Assembly: GCF_002954615.1 (NCBI RefSeq)
Contig: NZ_MSCJ01000003.1
Location: forward strand, 124,001-188,000
Length of the DNA stretch: 64,000 nucleotides
Direction: 5' to 3'
DNA from: Photobacterium angustum
GTDB lineage: Bacteria; Pseudomonadota; Gammaproteobacteria; Enterobacterales; Vibrionaceae
The position numbers and the translations under genes are program-made. Positions within the stretch are counted from its first letter, which is position 1. Every line of letters begins with the position of its first letter. Shown here one piece after another: positions 41,241 through 49,682 of the stretch. The notes under the pieces were generated by a model that made no database searches, was not told the origin of the DNA, and saw only the letters and a program-made list of their open reading frames with translations.

Positions 41241-43067
41241 CTAAGCCTCTGTTTTTATATCTTTTACTTCTTCCGAGACTTTTAATTCTTTAATTAAAGA
41301 AACTATCGTCCAACCCGCCTTCACAACAAATTCATCGTTAATTGTATATGTGTAAATGTAGCCTTTAGGATCAATCGCAAACATTGGAATAAGTTGGCTT
41401 GCTTTATACTTCGCGTAATAATCTTCTAACGTAAAGTTATCACTCAACTTAGTATGTTTAATCTCACCACCTTGGTTAATCAAACTCGCTAATTTCTTAT
41501 AGCTAATATCTTCACCAAATAAAGTTGCACCGTTATGCGCTTGAGATGCTGAGTGCTTCTCTAAACCGCTATTATGGCGACGCCCATTCAAACGGAACAC
41601 ATTACGGCTACCAAAATCACTTTCAAAGTGCATTGCTGCTACCGCATTAAAATGCTTATCAGGTGTTAACGCTAATAAGTGCCCAATACCAATCACATCT
41701 AAATACTCATCCGCATGGCTCGATACGGCATTACCGTAATAGGTTTCAAGCCCTGCCATACGTGCAGTACGAATATAGTCCCAGTTAGAATCTGTCACCA
41801 CGACACGGCAATCATATTTTTTTAATGCTAACGCAATCGTACGTGCAACATCATTCGCACCAACAATAATAAAGCCTTTAGGTGAGGGCTCCGCAACTCC
41901 CAGTAATTTAGCCATTGGTCGCGCAGTTAAACTTTGCAAGACCACAGTGCCGATAATCACCATAAAGGTTAATGGCACTAATAGTTCAGCACCTGCCACC
42001 CCGTCGTTTGAAAGCTTTAATGCAAACAATGCTGAAATAGCTGCCGCAACAATACCTCTCGGCGCTACCCACGCTAAAAACAGTTTTTCTTTAAAAGCTA
42101 ACTGACTAAACATAGTTGAAACGAAAATCGATACTGGGCGTGACACGAGTTGAATCACCACAAATACAGAGATGGCTCCCCAACCTAATGCATGGAAGTC
42201 AGACATTTGAATACGCGATGCTAGGATCAAGAACAAACCAGAAATCAGTAAGATTGTTAAGTTTTCCTTAAAATGCAAAATATGCTGAATATTGACGTCT
42301 TTCGCATTCGCCAACCACATACCCATCACTGTAACAGCCAACAATCCTGCTTCTGGCTCTAATGCATTAGCGCCTGCAAAGACCCCAAGTACTAATGCTA
42401 AAACAGCAAAAGGTTGGAGATATTCTGGTAATAAATGACGGCGTAACACATGTGCTAATAGCCAACCTGCTACCCCACCGAGCACCAAGCCCACCAGCAC
42501 CATAAGACCAAAGACTTCAACGCTATGGATAGTGCTACTAGAAACAATAAATTCATAAACAATAACAACGAAAATTGCACCAATGGGATCAATTAAAATC
42601 CCTTCCCAACGTAAAATATTGGCAAGTTTGGCTTGTGGCCTAACGGTACGTAATAGCGGCACAATCACTGTCGGACCAGTTACGACTGTCATAGAGCCAA
42701 ATAACAACGCTAATGGCCAACTAAAATCTAATAAGTAATAGGTAGCGACACTGGTGATCATCCAGGTAATGATCGCCCCAACAGTAACAATGGATTTTAC
42801 ATTACGTCTTACATTTTTAATTTCATCAAAATTTAAGGTCAAACTACCTTCAAATAGAATCACAGCAACTGATAATGAAATTAATGGAAACAGTAAATCT
42901 CCAAATAAAATATTGGGATTAAATACCCCAGTCACAGGGCCTATTATTAATCCAGCCATCAATAATAATAAAATCGCAGGCAATTTCATTCGCCATGCTA
43001 ACCATTGACAGCTAAGGCCTAAAACACCCAGTCCTGCGATAGTTAGGCCAATCATTTCTTCATGCAT
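41241..43067 (-). CDS. CPA1-family Na+(K+)/H+ antiporter with RCK/TrkA-N domain
   Basis: 608 residues. The N-terminal 12-13 membrane helices contain PAILLLLMAGLIIGPVTG, SVAVILFEGSLTLNFDEI, FGSMTVVTGPTVIVPLL and WVAPRGIVAAAISALFAL. After about residue 400 a Rossmann TrkA-N domain binds NAD(H) (GFIIVGANDVARTIALALKKYD, VVTDSN, GNAVSSHADEYLDVIGIG). A C-terminal regulatory region follows. It exchanges cytoplasmic Na+ or K+ for protons. The ATG at 43067 and another at 43055 are both possible. Its 3' end is duplicated at 39300-39430. Confidence 0.9.
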   Translation of the reverse strand: MHEEMIGLTIAGLGVLGLSCQWLAWRMKLPAILLLLMAGLIIGPVTGVFNPNILFGDLLFPLISLSVAVILFEGSLTLNFDEIKNVRRNVKSIVTVGAIITWMITSVATYYLLDFSWPLALLFGSMTVVTGPTVIVPLLRTVRPQAKLANILRWEGILIDPIGAIFVVIVYEFIVSSSTIHSVEVFGLMVLVGLVLGGVAGWLLAHVLRRHLLPEYLQPFAVLALVLGVFAGANALEPEAGLLAVTVMGMWLANAKDVNIQHILHFKENLTILLISGLFLILASRIQMSDFHALGWGAISVFVVIQLVSRPVSIFVSTMFSQLAFKEKLFLAWVAPRGIVAAAISALFALKLSNDGVAGAELLVPLTFMVIIGTVVLQSLTARPMAKLLGVAEPSPKGFIIVGANDVARTIALALKKYDCRVVVTDSNWDYIRTARMAGLETYYGNAVSSHADEYLDVIGIGHLLALTPDKHFNAVAAMHFESDFGSRNVFRLNGRRHNSGLEKHSASQAHNGATLFGEDISYKKLASLINQGGEIKHTKLSDNFTLEDYYAKYKASQLIPMFAIDPKGYIYTYTINDEFVVKAGWTIVSLIKELKVSEEVKDIKTEA

Positions 43068-43415
43068 GAGGTCATACTCTATAGCTTAATACACATCACA
43101 TTATTTATGTGATTTTAAAATATAACGAATATAGCTCCCTATATTCTTATCTGCCCAATATAATTAAAAGCCATTACTTACCACTATCTGACTAATAAAT
43201 AGTTTTTGAGTTCAACCTTATAATTTTGTTGCTCATATTTAGAGAAAACCAGCATACAACTTAATAATTATGCTAATAAAAAGTAATAATAATTCACAAC
43301 ACATACAAGAAAGGGATTAAAAATGGGACACTGATACCATAAATAATCATTTATTATTGTTAAGAAGAATACATATGCATATTCTCGCTTCACTTTTACT
43401 ATTAAACTATTCTTT
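43068..43415. other. AT-rich intergenic region
   Basis: About 350 bases holding the antiporter promoter and that of the small gene at 43416. No hairpin, operator or frame stands out. Confidence 0.4.
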
Positions 43416-43634
43416 ATGGCTATTTTAACAATAAATCTCAATAGTGATGAAAAACTCATCGCTGATATACCACTAAATCGCGAATTACAATTATGGAAAA
43501 CAATTGCGATAGCTCTCAACTCAATTGATGAGGATGAGCGAGACTGTACCTTGTGTATTGATGAACACTCATTCCAACTGACTTACTATCTTAGTGAGTT
43601 AATTTACTCTCAATACCAACACTATTTCTTATAA
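43416..43634 (+). CDS. Small acidic hypothetical protein (72 aa)
   Basis: I do not recognise it. 72 residues beginning MAILTINLNSDEKLIADIPLN with an ordered alternation of beta-like and acidic segments (LNSIDEDERDCTLCIDEHSFQLTYYL). It has no signal peptide or membrane segment. The ribosome site is poor, but a strong terminator follows its stop, which supports transcription. Probably cytoplasmic. Confidence 0.55.
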   Translation: MAILTINLNSDEKLIADIPLNRELQLWKTIAIALNSIDEDERDCTLCIDEHSFQLTYYLSELIYSQYQHYFL

Positions 43635-43672
43635 ACCACTTTGATATATCGTGATTTATAACTCTTTAATAG

Positions 43673-43705
43673 CAAAAAAGCCGATATTACTATCGGCTTT
43701 TCTTT
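43673..43705. terminator. Bidirectional intrinsic terminator
   Basis: Stem AGCCGATA/TATCGGCT with a TTAC loop, A-run before and T-run after, between the small gene and converging dbpA. Confidence 0.94.
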
Positions 43706-43732
43706 TGACTTTTTATTCGATTGAATGAGTAC

Positions 43733-45118
43733 TTAGCGTAATTGACGAGAGCGGAAGTTACGACCTTTAATTCGACCGTTTTCTAACTTCTTCAATGCAG
43801 CACGTGCAACTTCACGCTTCACTGCTACATAAGCACAGAAGTCAAAGACATTAATTTTACCCACATCACTACCAGCGATACCATTTTCACCCGTCAATGC
43901 GCCTAAAATATCACCCGGACGCACTTTCTGTTTTTTACCGCCATCAATCATTAACGTTACCATTTCAGGGCGGAACGTTGGTTGATCTAATAGGTGCTCG
44001 GCCGGTAACGCTTCACCTGAGATTGGGCGATCAAGGTAATCTTCAAGTAATGCGACTTTATAATGCTCTTTATCGCTAAATAAGGAACAAGCAATACCTT
44101 TACTACCTGCACGGCCTGTACGACCAATACGGTGAACATGCACTTCAGTATCACGTGCTAAGTGATAGTTAATCACCGCATCAAGATTATCAATATCAAG
44201 GCCACGTGCAGCCACATCGGTTGCCACTAGAATTGAACGGCTCTTATTAGCAAACAAAACTAAAGTACGATCACGTTCACGCTGCTCTAAATCACCGTGT
44301 AATGCAATTGAGCTAAAGCCGTAATCTTCAAGATCATCAGAAATCTCTTGTGCTTCACGCTTGGTATTACAAAAAATCACACATGATTCAGGACGGTGCT
44401 GGCTAAGTAACAAACGTACAGCGCGTAAACGGTCATCATTACTCTCTACTTTATAAAAGTGCTGAGAGATACTGCTATTATCGTGGTTAGATTCAACTTT
44501 TACTTCAACAGGGTTACGCATAATACGTTTTGCAATAGAAGCAATTTGAGTTGGATATGTTGCACTGAACAGCAATGTTTGACGATCGCTTGGCGCAACA
44601 TCAGTGATTGCATCTAATGAGTCTTGAAAACCCATCTCTAACATTCGGTCAGCTTCATCAAGCACTAACGTATTTAGTTCATCTAAACATAGAAAGCCTT
44701 TACGAACGTGTTCTTCTACACGACCCGGCGTGCCCACAATAATATGTGCACCATGCTCTAATGAACCAATCTGTGGCCCAAAAGGTGTGCCGCCACATAA
44801 TGTTAAAACTTTAATATTGTGAATAGCACGAGCTAAGCGACGAATTTCTTTTGCGACTTGATCAGCAAGCTCACGCGTTGGGCATAAGACTAGCGTCTGC
44901 ACACGAAAGCGTTTTACTTTTAGATTCTGTAGTAATCCCAAGCCAAATGCTGCTGTTTTACCTGAACCTGTTTTACCTTGAGCAATAACATCTTTTCCCT
45001 CAAGAATTAAAGGTAGGCTTTGCGCTTGGATCGGCGTCATTGCGTCGTAACCTAATGACGTTAAGTTACTGAGCAAATCAGGATTAAGGTTTAACGTAGA
45101 AAAAGCAGTCTGGCTCAA
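43733..45118 (-). CDS. dbpA: ATP-dependent RNA helicase DbpA
   Basis: 461 residues. N-terminal AFSTLNLNPDLLSNLTSLGYDAMTPIQAQ (Q motif), Walker A GKTGSGKT at 48-55, PTRELADQV, DEAD as VLDEADRML, SAT as LFSATYPT, and HRIGRTGRAG in the helicase C half. The last 75 residues (MVTLMIDGGKKQKVRPGDILGALTG...GRIKGRNFRSRQLR) are the RNA-binding domain specific to DbpA, which recognises hairpin 92 of 23S rRNA. It acts late in 50S subunit assembly. It stands alone on the minus strand. Confidence 0.96.
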   Translation of the reverse strand: MSQTAFSTLNLNPDLLSNLTSLGYDAMTPIQAQSLPLILEGKDVIAQGKTGSGKTAAFGLGLLQNLKVKRFRVQTLVLCPTRELADQVAKEIRRLARAIHNIKVLTLCGGTPFGPQIGSLEHGAHIIVGTPGRVEEHVRKGFLCLDELNTLVLDEADRMLEMGFQDSLDAITDVAPSDRQTLLFSATYPTQIASIAKRIMRNPVEVKVESNHDNSSISQHFYKVESNDDRLRAVRLLLSQHRPESCVIFCNTKREAQEISDDLEDYGFSSIALHGDLEQRERDRTLVLFANKSRSILVATDVAARGLDIDNLDAVINYHLARDTEVHVHRIGRTGRAGSKGIACSLFSDKEHYKVALLEDYLDRPISGEALPAEHLLDQPTFRPEMVTLMIDGGKKQKVRPGDILGALTGENGIAGSDVGKINVFDFCAYVAVKREVARAALKKLENGRIKGRNFRSRQLR

Positions 45119-45504
45119 AATTATTTCCTGTATACAACTAACACACCATAGCGTGTTTTTAGAATATCAGCATGTTGATTTAGCAAGCATGCGTAAGGGG
45201 TGCGACACTAACAGCTAATGGGCATGCTGACAATCTACTTCAACAGGATCAACCCATTTGTTTAACTAGCAACGCGCTAATATCTCTTTTCATTGACCGA
45301 CCAAAATCAAACTTTCGTCATATCAACGTTATCTTTTAAAACGTTAAGCAATACGTATTCGCTAGAATTCAACAAATAGCGCTTAAAATGAATAACAAAT
45401 CAAAATAAAACCCTTATAATCAATAAATATATTGTCAAAATACTCATTAAGAATACAATCCACAAAAAACACCACTCAATTGAATGATGTATGAGTTATC
45501 CCCG
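45119..45504. other. Divergent region between dbpA and the pilin gene
   Basis: About 385 bases, AT-rich toward the pilin side. It must hold both promoters. I see no clear palindrome or small gene. Confidence 0.4.
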
Positions 45505-46062
45505 ATGAAAAAGAATGGTTTTACTTTAATAGAACTTGTCGTTGTTATTGTTATCCTTGGTATTTTAGCAGTGGTAGCTGCTCCTAAGTTTATGAACCTA
45601 CAAAATGATGCCAGAGATGCTTCATTAAGAGGGCTTGAAGGCTCATTAAAATCCGTATTTGGAACAACATATTCTAAACTAGCCGTTGCAGGACTAGAAA
45701 ATGAGCCTTATGTTGCAACACGAAACAAAGGTAGCTATGACGGTGCGGGGGTTTATGCAGCAGATCTAAAAATTCCCGGCTGTTCGAGTAAACCTGGTCA
45801 TGACTGTGTATTTGCTTATGGCTATCCACTAAATGATAGCGGGACATTAAAGAACTTAATTGATAATTTTAATACTGACTGGCGTATTACCAATCATGCA
45901 GGAGAAAACAGAATCACCTTTAAACAATTTGCTGAACAAGCAAAGAATGATGAAGGTCACTTCATCGGTTATAAAATGAATCGTGATAACTGTTACCTAA
46001 CCTATACTCCTGCATCATCAACAGCATCAGGTTATAAGCTAACGTTTACTCCTTGCAAATAG
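45505..46062 (+). CDS. Type IV pilin-like prepilin (MSHA major pilin type)
   Basis: A short class III leader MKKNG is followed by the hydrophobic [32 protein letters not shown], the N-terminal helix of MSHA-type pilins, with the conserved Glu5 and the LQNDAR that typifies MshA. The globular part has cysteine pairs [10 protein letters not shown] and NCYLTYT...PCK. The ATG at 45505 gives the standard leader. ATGs at 45484 and 45487 would add seven or six residues; none has a good ribosome site. No prepilin peptidase, ATPase or other msh genes lie beside it, so it depends on a pilus or secretion system elsewhere. Confidence 0.88.
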   Translation: MKKNGFTLIELVVVIVILGILAVVAAPKFMNLQNDARDASLRGLEGSLKSVFGTTYSKLAVAGLENEPYVATRNKGSYDGAGVYAADLKIPGCSSKPGHDCVFAYGYPLNDSGTLKNLIDNFNTDWRITNHAGENRITFKQFAEQAKNDEGHFIGYKMNRDNCYLTYTPASSTASGYKLTFTPCK

Positions 46063-46071
46063 TCCAAACAT

Positions 46072-46103
46072 AAAAATGCCGAGCATATTGCTCGGCATTT
46101 TTC
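46072..46103. terminator. Bidirectional intrinsic terminator
   Basis: An 11-bp stem AAATGCCGAGC/GCTCGGCATTT with an ATATT loop, between the pilin gene and the converging symporter gene. Confidence 0.96.
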
Positions 46104-46120
46104 TATTTAATAGCTATACC

Positions 46121-47650
46121 TTATTGCTTAGCAAGTTTCGCTGCATCTTTACCTTGTTCTTTAATTTCACCGTTTTTCAAACGTAGTAGGTAATCTTTCA
46201 AATCACGTTTTACTTCTGGTGCCATGATGTATAGACCAACAATGTTGACCAGTGCCATTGAGAAGATCATTGCATCAGAGAAGTCGATAACAGGACCCAA
46301 GTTCATTGATGCACCGATAACAACGAAAGTACAGAACATCAGTTTAAACGCCATCTCTGCTTTTTTGCTCTCACCGAATAGGTAAGTCCACGCTTTTAGA
46401 CCGTAGTAAGACCAAGAAATCATGGTAGAGAAGGCAAATAGAACAACCGCGACAGCAAGTACCAATGGGAACCAAGAGATTGAGCTACCAAATGCTGCTG
46501 AAGTTAGTTCTACACCTGCAAGGCCTGAACCTAATTGACCCGTAATAATGATAACCAGTGCAGTCATGGTACAAATCACAACCGTATCGATAAACGGTTC
46601 TAACAGTGATACATAACCTTCTGAAATTGGCTCTTGGGTTTTTACTGCTGAGTGAGCAATCGCCGCCGAACCCACACCCGCTTCATTCGAGAACGCCGCA
46701 CGTTTAAAGCCTTGGATTAGCACACCAATCACACCACCAGTAATACCTTCACCAGTAAATGCACCATTAATAATTTGAGCAAATGCATCATCAATCAGAT
46801 TGTAGTTCATCACGAGGATAACTAACGCTGCACCAACATAAGTAATCGCCATGAATGGAACAACTTTCGCTGTTACTTTTGCAATCGACTTAATACCACC
46901 AATGATAACGAAAGCCACCAATAGCGCTAGGAGCAAACCAAACAACCAACCTTTATCAGCAAAGAAAGATAAGTCGCCACCCGTTACACCAACAACTTGC
47001 TTATACGCTTGGTTGGCTTGGAACATGTTACCGCCGCCTAACGCGCCACCAATCGCAAAGATTGAAAAGAGAACCGCAAGCGTACGACCTAATGCTGCAT
47101 TACCACGTTTTTCTAAACCTTGGCTTAGGTAGTACATAGGACCACCAGAGACAGTGCCATCTGGATTATAAGTACGGTATTTAACTGCAAGTGAACACTC
47201 AACAAATTTAGTCGACATGCCCAGTAAGCCAGCAAGGATCATCCAAAACGTTGCACCTGCGCCACCAATTGTCACAGCAACAGCAACACCTGCGATATTA
47301 CCTAGACCAACAGTACCAGAAAGCGCTGTCGATAAAGCCTGAAATGGCGTGACATCACCACTGTCTTTAGGATCGGCATAGTCCCCTTTAACAATTTTAA
47401 CGGCATGTTTAAAACCACGAATATTAATAAAACCCATGTAAGCGGTAAAAAATACAGCAGCTATTACAAGCCAAAGTACAATCCACGGCGCTTGAACATC
47501 AGTAAAAGGAAGAGGAATAGAGGAGAAAATCATTCCAACAAAAGGGTTAACAATAGGGGCAACAACTTCATTAATCTTCTCATCGAGAGAGCTAGCAAAG
47601 GTGCTACCTGATGCGCCAAGCATGGCAGCTGTCATTAAAATTTTATTCAT
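46121..47650 (-). CDS. Sodium:alanine/glycine symporter, AGCS family
   Basis: 509 residues with about eleven membrane helices. AGCS marks are [89 protein letters not shown] and [17 protein letters not shown]. The first 20 residues form a cleavable-looking hydrophobic segment. It brings alanine or glycine in with Na+. It has its own long upstream region containing a perfect palindrome at 47760. Confidence 0.93.
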   Translation of the reverse strand: MNKILMTAAMLGASGSTFASSLDEKINEVVAPIVNPFVGMIFSSIPLPFTDVQAPWIVLWLVIAAVFFTAYMGFINIRGFKHAVKIVKGDYADPKDSGDVTPFQALSTALSGTVGLGNIAGVAVAVTIGGAGATFWMILAGLLGMSTKFVECSLAVKYRTYNPDGTVSGGPMYYLSQGLEKRGNAALGRTLAVLFSIFAIGGALGGGNMFQANQAYKQVVGVTGGDLSFFADKGWLFGLLLALLVAFVIIGGIKSIAKVTAKVVPFMAITYVGAALVILVMNYNLIDDAFAQIINGAFTGEGITGGVIGVLIQGFKRAAFSNEAGVGSAAIAHSAVKTQEPISEGYVSLLEPFIDTVVICTMTALVIIITGQLGSGLAGVELTSAAFGSSISWFPLVLAVAVVLFAFSTMISWSYYGLKAWTYLFGESKKAEMAFKLMFCTFVVIGASMNLGPVIDFSDAMIFSMALVNIVGLYIMAPEVKRDLKDYLLRLKNGEIKEQGKDAAKLAKQ

Positions 47651-47759
47651 ACAACATCCTTGTTTGAATGTTCAACATTCATATTTATAGTTTTTACATT
47701 GTGTTTACACTTTTAACATAGCAACATCCTAAATTTGAATAAAGCCCCTATCATAAAAG

Positions 47760-47779
47760 TATGAAACAAGCGTTTCATA
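47760..47779. promoter_or_regulatory. Perfect 8-bp palindrome upstream of the symporter gene
   Basis: TATGAAAC-AAGC-GTTTCATA, 110 bases before the start codon. A strict dyad with no T-run, so a repressor or activator operator is likely. The regulator cannot be named from the sequence. Confidence 0.55.
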
Positions 47780-48206
47780 TCACAAAAACAACAATCAACT
47801 TACTTATCAACAAAGGACTGTAAATATAGAAACCAATTAAAAACAATAGGATAAAAACAAAAAGGCAGGCAATGACGCTATTTTAAGAATGGGAATTCAA
47901 CAAGCAGATGAGAATAAGAATTATATAAATCGCATATCTCTTACAAAAAAAAGCGCGAATTATGGGGAATATCTTACACAGATTAGTATTTTTATCTGTA
48001 TAAATGAGATGAATATCGGATAAAGAAAAGAGTAACAGCATAAAATAAAGAATAAAAAATCAATATTAGCGAATAGAAAAACAATAAAATAACCTAGATA
48101 GCCTTGCTGGAGCGAGTTTTTACCATGAAATAATATTCTTCATATTAACGGCTAATCTCCTTTAAAAATAGAATGATCAGCCTAAAATAAAACAAAAATC
48201 AACTTA
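47780..48206. other. AT-rich gene-free stretch
   Basis: About 430 bases of A-rich DNA before the 28-residue peptide gene on the minus strand. I see no gene, repeat or clear terminator in it. Confidence 0.45.
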
Positions 48207-48293
48207 TTAAACTGAAACAGCAAGTAGCGGAATACCGATCCAAAGTACGGATGCAAAAATTAAAAAAAAGAAATAAGTAGACTTAAATGACAT
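48207..48293 (-). CDS. Small hydrophobic membrane peptide (28 aa)
   Basis: On the minus strand an ATG at 48293 opens a 28-codon frame: MSFKSTYFFFLIFASVLW followed by IGIPLLAVSV. A strong ribosome site, AAGAGGT, lies 8 bases before the ATG, better than that of many genes here. The product is one hydrophobic helix with a short basic start, like the single-helix small membrane proteins of enteric bacteria that modulate larger partners. I do not recognise it. It lies divergent from the trpS2 leader, 154 bases away. Confidence 0.6.
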   Translation of the reverse strand: MSFKSTYFFFLIFASVLWIGIPLLAVSV

Positions 48294-48447
48294 AATTTAG
48301 ACCTCTTCGCAATCTTAATATGCTGCATTTTATACCTTTTAGTAATTATCGTATGTTCAAAAAATCAGTGGTTAGTTTTCAATTTTAGTAAACAAAACAA
48401 AGCATAAAATGCTTGATATAAAAATATTAAGGGAATATTGTTCCTCT

Positions 48448-48504
48448 ATGAAATTACGATTAAGTACACCTCACTCCTCATTTTGTTGGTGGCGCTCTTA
48501 CTAG
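48448..48504 (+). CDS. Leader peptide of trpS2 with tandem Trp codons (18 aa)
   Basis: ATG at 48448 opens MKLRLSTPHSSFCWWRSY and a stop at 48502. The two Trp codons are at 48487-48492, four codons before the stop, much as in E. coli TrpL (GWWRTS at its end). An AAGGGA lies 13-14 bases upstream, rather far for a ribosome site. The frame sits in front of alternative RNA stems leading to a tryptophanyl-tRNA synthetase gene. Together these make it a transcription-attenuation leader with good support. Confidence 0.8.
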   Translation: MKLRLSTPHSSFCWWRSY

Positions 48505-48601
48505 AGCGGCGCTGAACTAACACACCTTATTTTTTATGTTCATACGCTGCCGGAAGGTTTGCCATGAACAGTTACGATCTTGTTTAGTCCTCTCCGGTAG
48601 C
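48492..48601 (+). promoter_or_regulatory. Tryptophan attenuator with alternative stems before trpS2
   Basis: Stem 1:2 pairs GCGCTC (48492-48497) with GAGCG (48504-48508). Stem 2:3 pairs GCGGCG and TGAAC (48506-48517) with GTTCA and CGCTGC (48538-48550), 11 pairs around a small internal loop with one G-U. Stem 3:4 pairs GCTGCCGGA (48546-48554) with TCCGGTAGC (48593-48601), then AACAATTATTTT. Stems 2:3 and 3:4 share 48546-48550 and cannot coexist. A ribosome stalled on the Trp codons would cover segment 1 and favour 2:3. Stem 3:4 has a long 38-nt loop and a modest T-tail. Confidence 0.78.
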
Positions 48602-48625
48602 AACAATTATTTTCTGGAGAATACT

Positions 48626-49642
48626 ATGACAACATCAGCACAAAGCACTAACGTTATTCTTACTGGCGATCGCGCAACAGGTCCACTTCACCTTGGTCAC
48701 TATGTGGGTTCCCTGCAACAACGTATTCAACTACAACATCAGTACCAACAAACCATTCTTGTCGCAGATATGCAGGGGCTTACTGATAATGGGCATAACC
48801 CACAGAAAGTTGCTTCTAATATTTTAAACGTGGTAGCCGATTACCTCGCAGTCGGTATCGATCCCAACTTAACCACGATTTGTTTGCAGTCATCACTACC
48901 CGCATTGGCTGAGCTGACCATGTACTATTCAAACTTGGTATCGATTTCTCGTCTTGAACGTAACCCAACCGTTAAAAATGAAATTCAATCTAAAGCATTT
49001 GGCCGCTCAATTCCTGCCGGATTTTTAACTTATCCCATTTCTCAAGCGGCTGATATTACGGCATTTAAGGCTAATTTGATCCCTGTGGGTGATGATCAAT
49101 TACCCATGCTAGAACAAACCAATGAAATCGTAAGAAAAATTAACCATATAGCCGGAAAAGAGATCTTAGTGGAATGCCAAGCACTACTGAGTAATGTGGC
49201 ACGCCTACCAAGTACTGACGGTAAAAACAAAATGTCTAAATCAATGGGAAATGCGATTACGTTAGGCGCAGACAGTAAACAAATAAGCCAAGCGGTGAAA
49301 TCAATGTACACCGATCCTAACCATCTTCGCGTTGAAGATCCGGGTAACATTGAAGGTAATGTTGTCTTCACCTATCTTGATGCTTTTCATCCTGATCAAA
49401 ACTATGTCACTGAACTAAAAGAGCATTACCAACGTGGTGGTTTAGGGGATGGTACAACAAAGAAAGTTTTAGAGTCGTGCTTACAAGACTTAATCACGCC
49501 TATTCGTCAACGCCGTGAAGAATACTTAAATGATAAAGCGTATTTAGTTGAAGTATTGAAAAAAGGCACCGAAAAAGCCAATCAGGAAACTCAGCTAGTA
49601 TTACATGATGTGAAAGGCGCATTTGGGCTTAACCTTTTCTAA
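48626..49642 (+). CDS. trpS2: Tryptophanyl-tRNA synthetase, second (divergent) type
   Basis: 338 residues. ATP-binding HIGH-type motif as GPLHLGHYVGSL and the KMSKS loop as KNKMSKSMGN; LIPVGDDQLPMLEQTNEI is the Trp/tRNA region. The start, NVILTGDRATGPLHLGHYVG, differs clearly from the housekeeping gamma-proteobacterial enzyme ([22 protein letters not shown]), so this is a second isoform, and it is not beside dam-rpe-gph. The ATG at 48626 follows GGAG. Some second-type enzymes elsewhere resist indolmycin. The leader upstream suggests it is made when charged tRNA-Trp is scarce. Confidence 0.93.
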   Translation: MTTSAQSTNVILTGDRATGPLHLGHYVGSLQQRIQLQHQYQQTILVADMQGLTDNGHNPQKVASNILNVVADYLAVGIDPNLTTICLQSSLPALAELTMYYSNLVSISRLERNPTVKNEIQSKAFGRSIPAGFLTYPISQAADITAFKANLIPVGDDQLPMLEQTNEIVRKINHIAGKEILVECQALLSNVARLPSTDGKNKMSKSMGNAITLGADSKQISQAVKSMYTDPNHLRVEDPGNIEGNVVFTYLDAFHPDQNYVTELKEHYQRGGLGDGTTKKVLESCLQDLITPIRQRREEYLNDKAYLVEVLKKGTEKANQETQLVLHDVKGAFGLNLF

Positions 49643-49682
49643 TGGTTTCGGATATCTAAGTAACTTGGGTATAAAGGCAGCT

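Noticed and set aside
43268..43519. 83-codon minus-strand frame before the antiporter gene
   Set aside because: It overlaps the 72-aa plus-strand gene antisense, has no ribosome site, and its composition looks like translated AT-rich noise.
48536..48625. N-terminal extension of trpS2 from ATG 48536
   Set aside because: It would translate through the attenuator stems, and GGAG before the ATG at 48626 gives the normal synthetase length.
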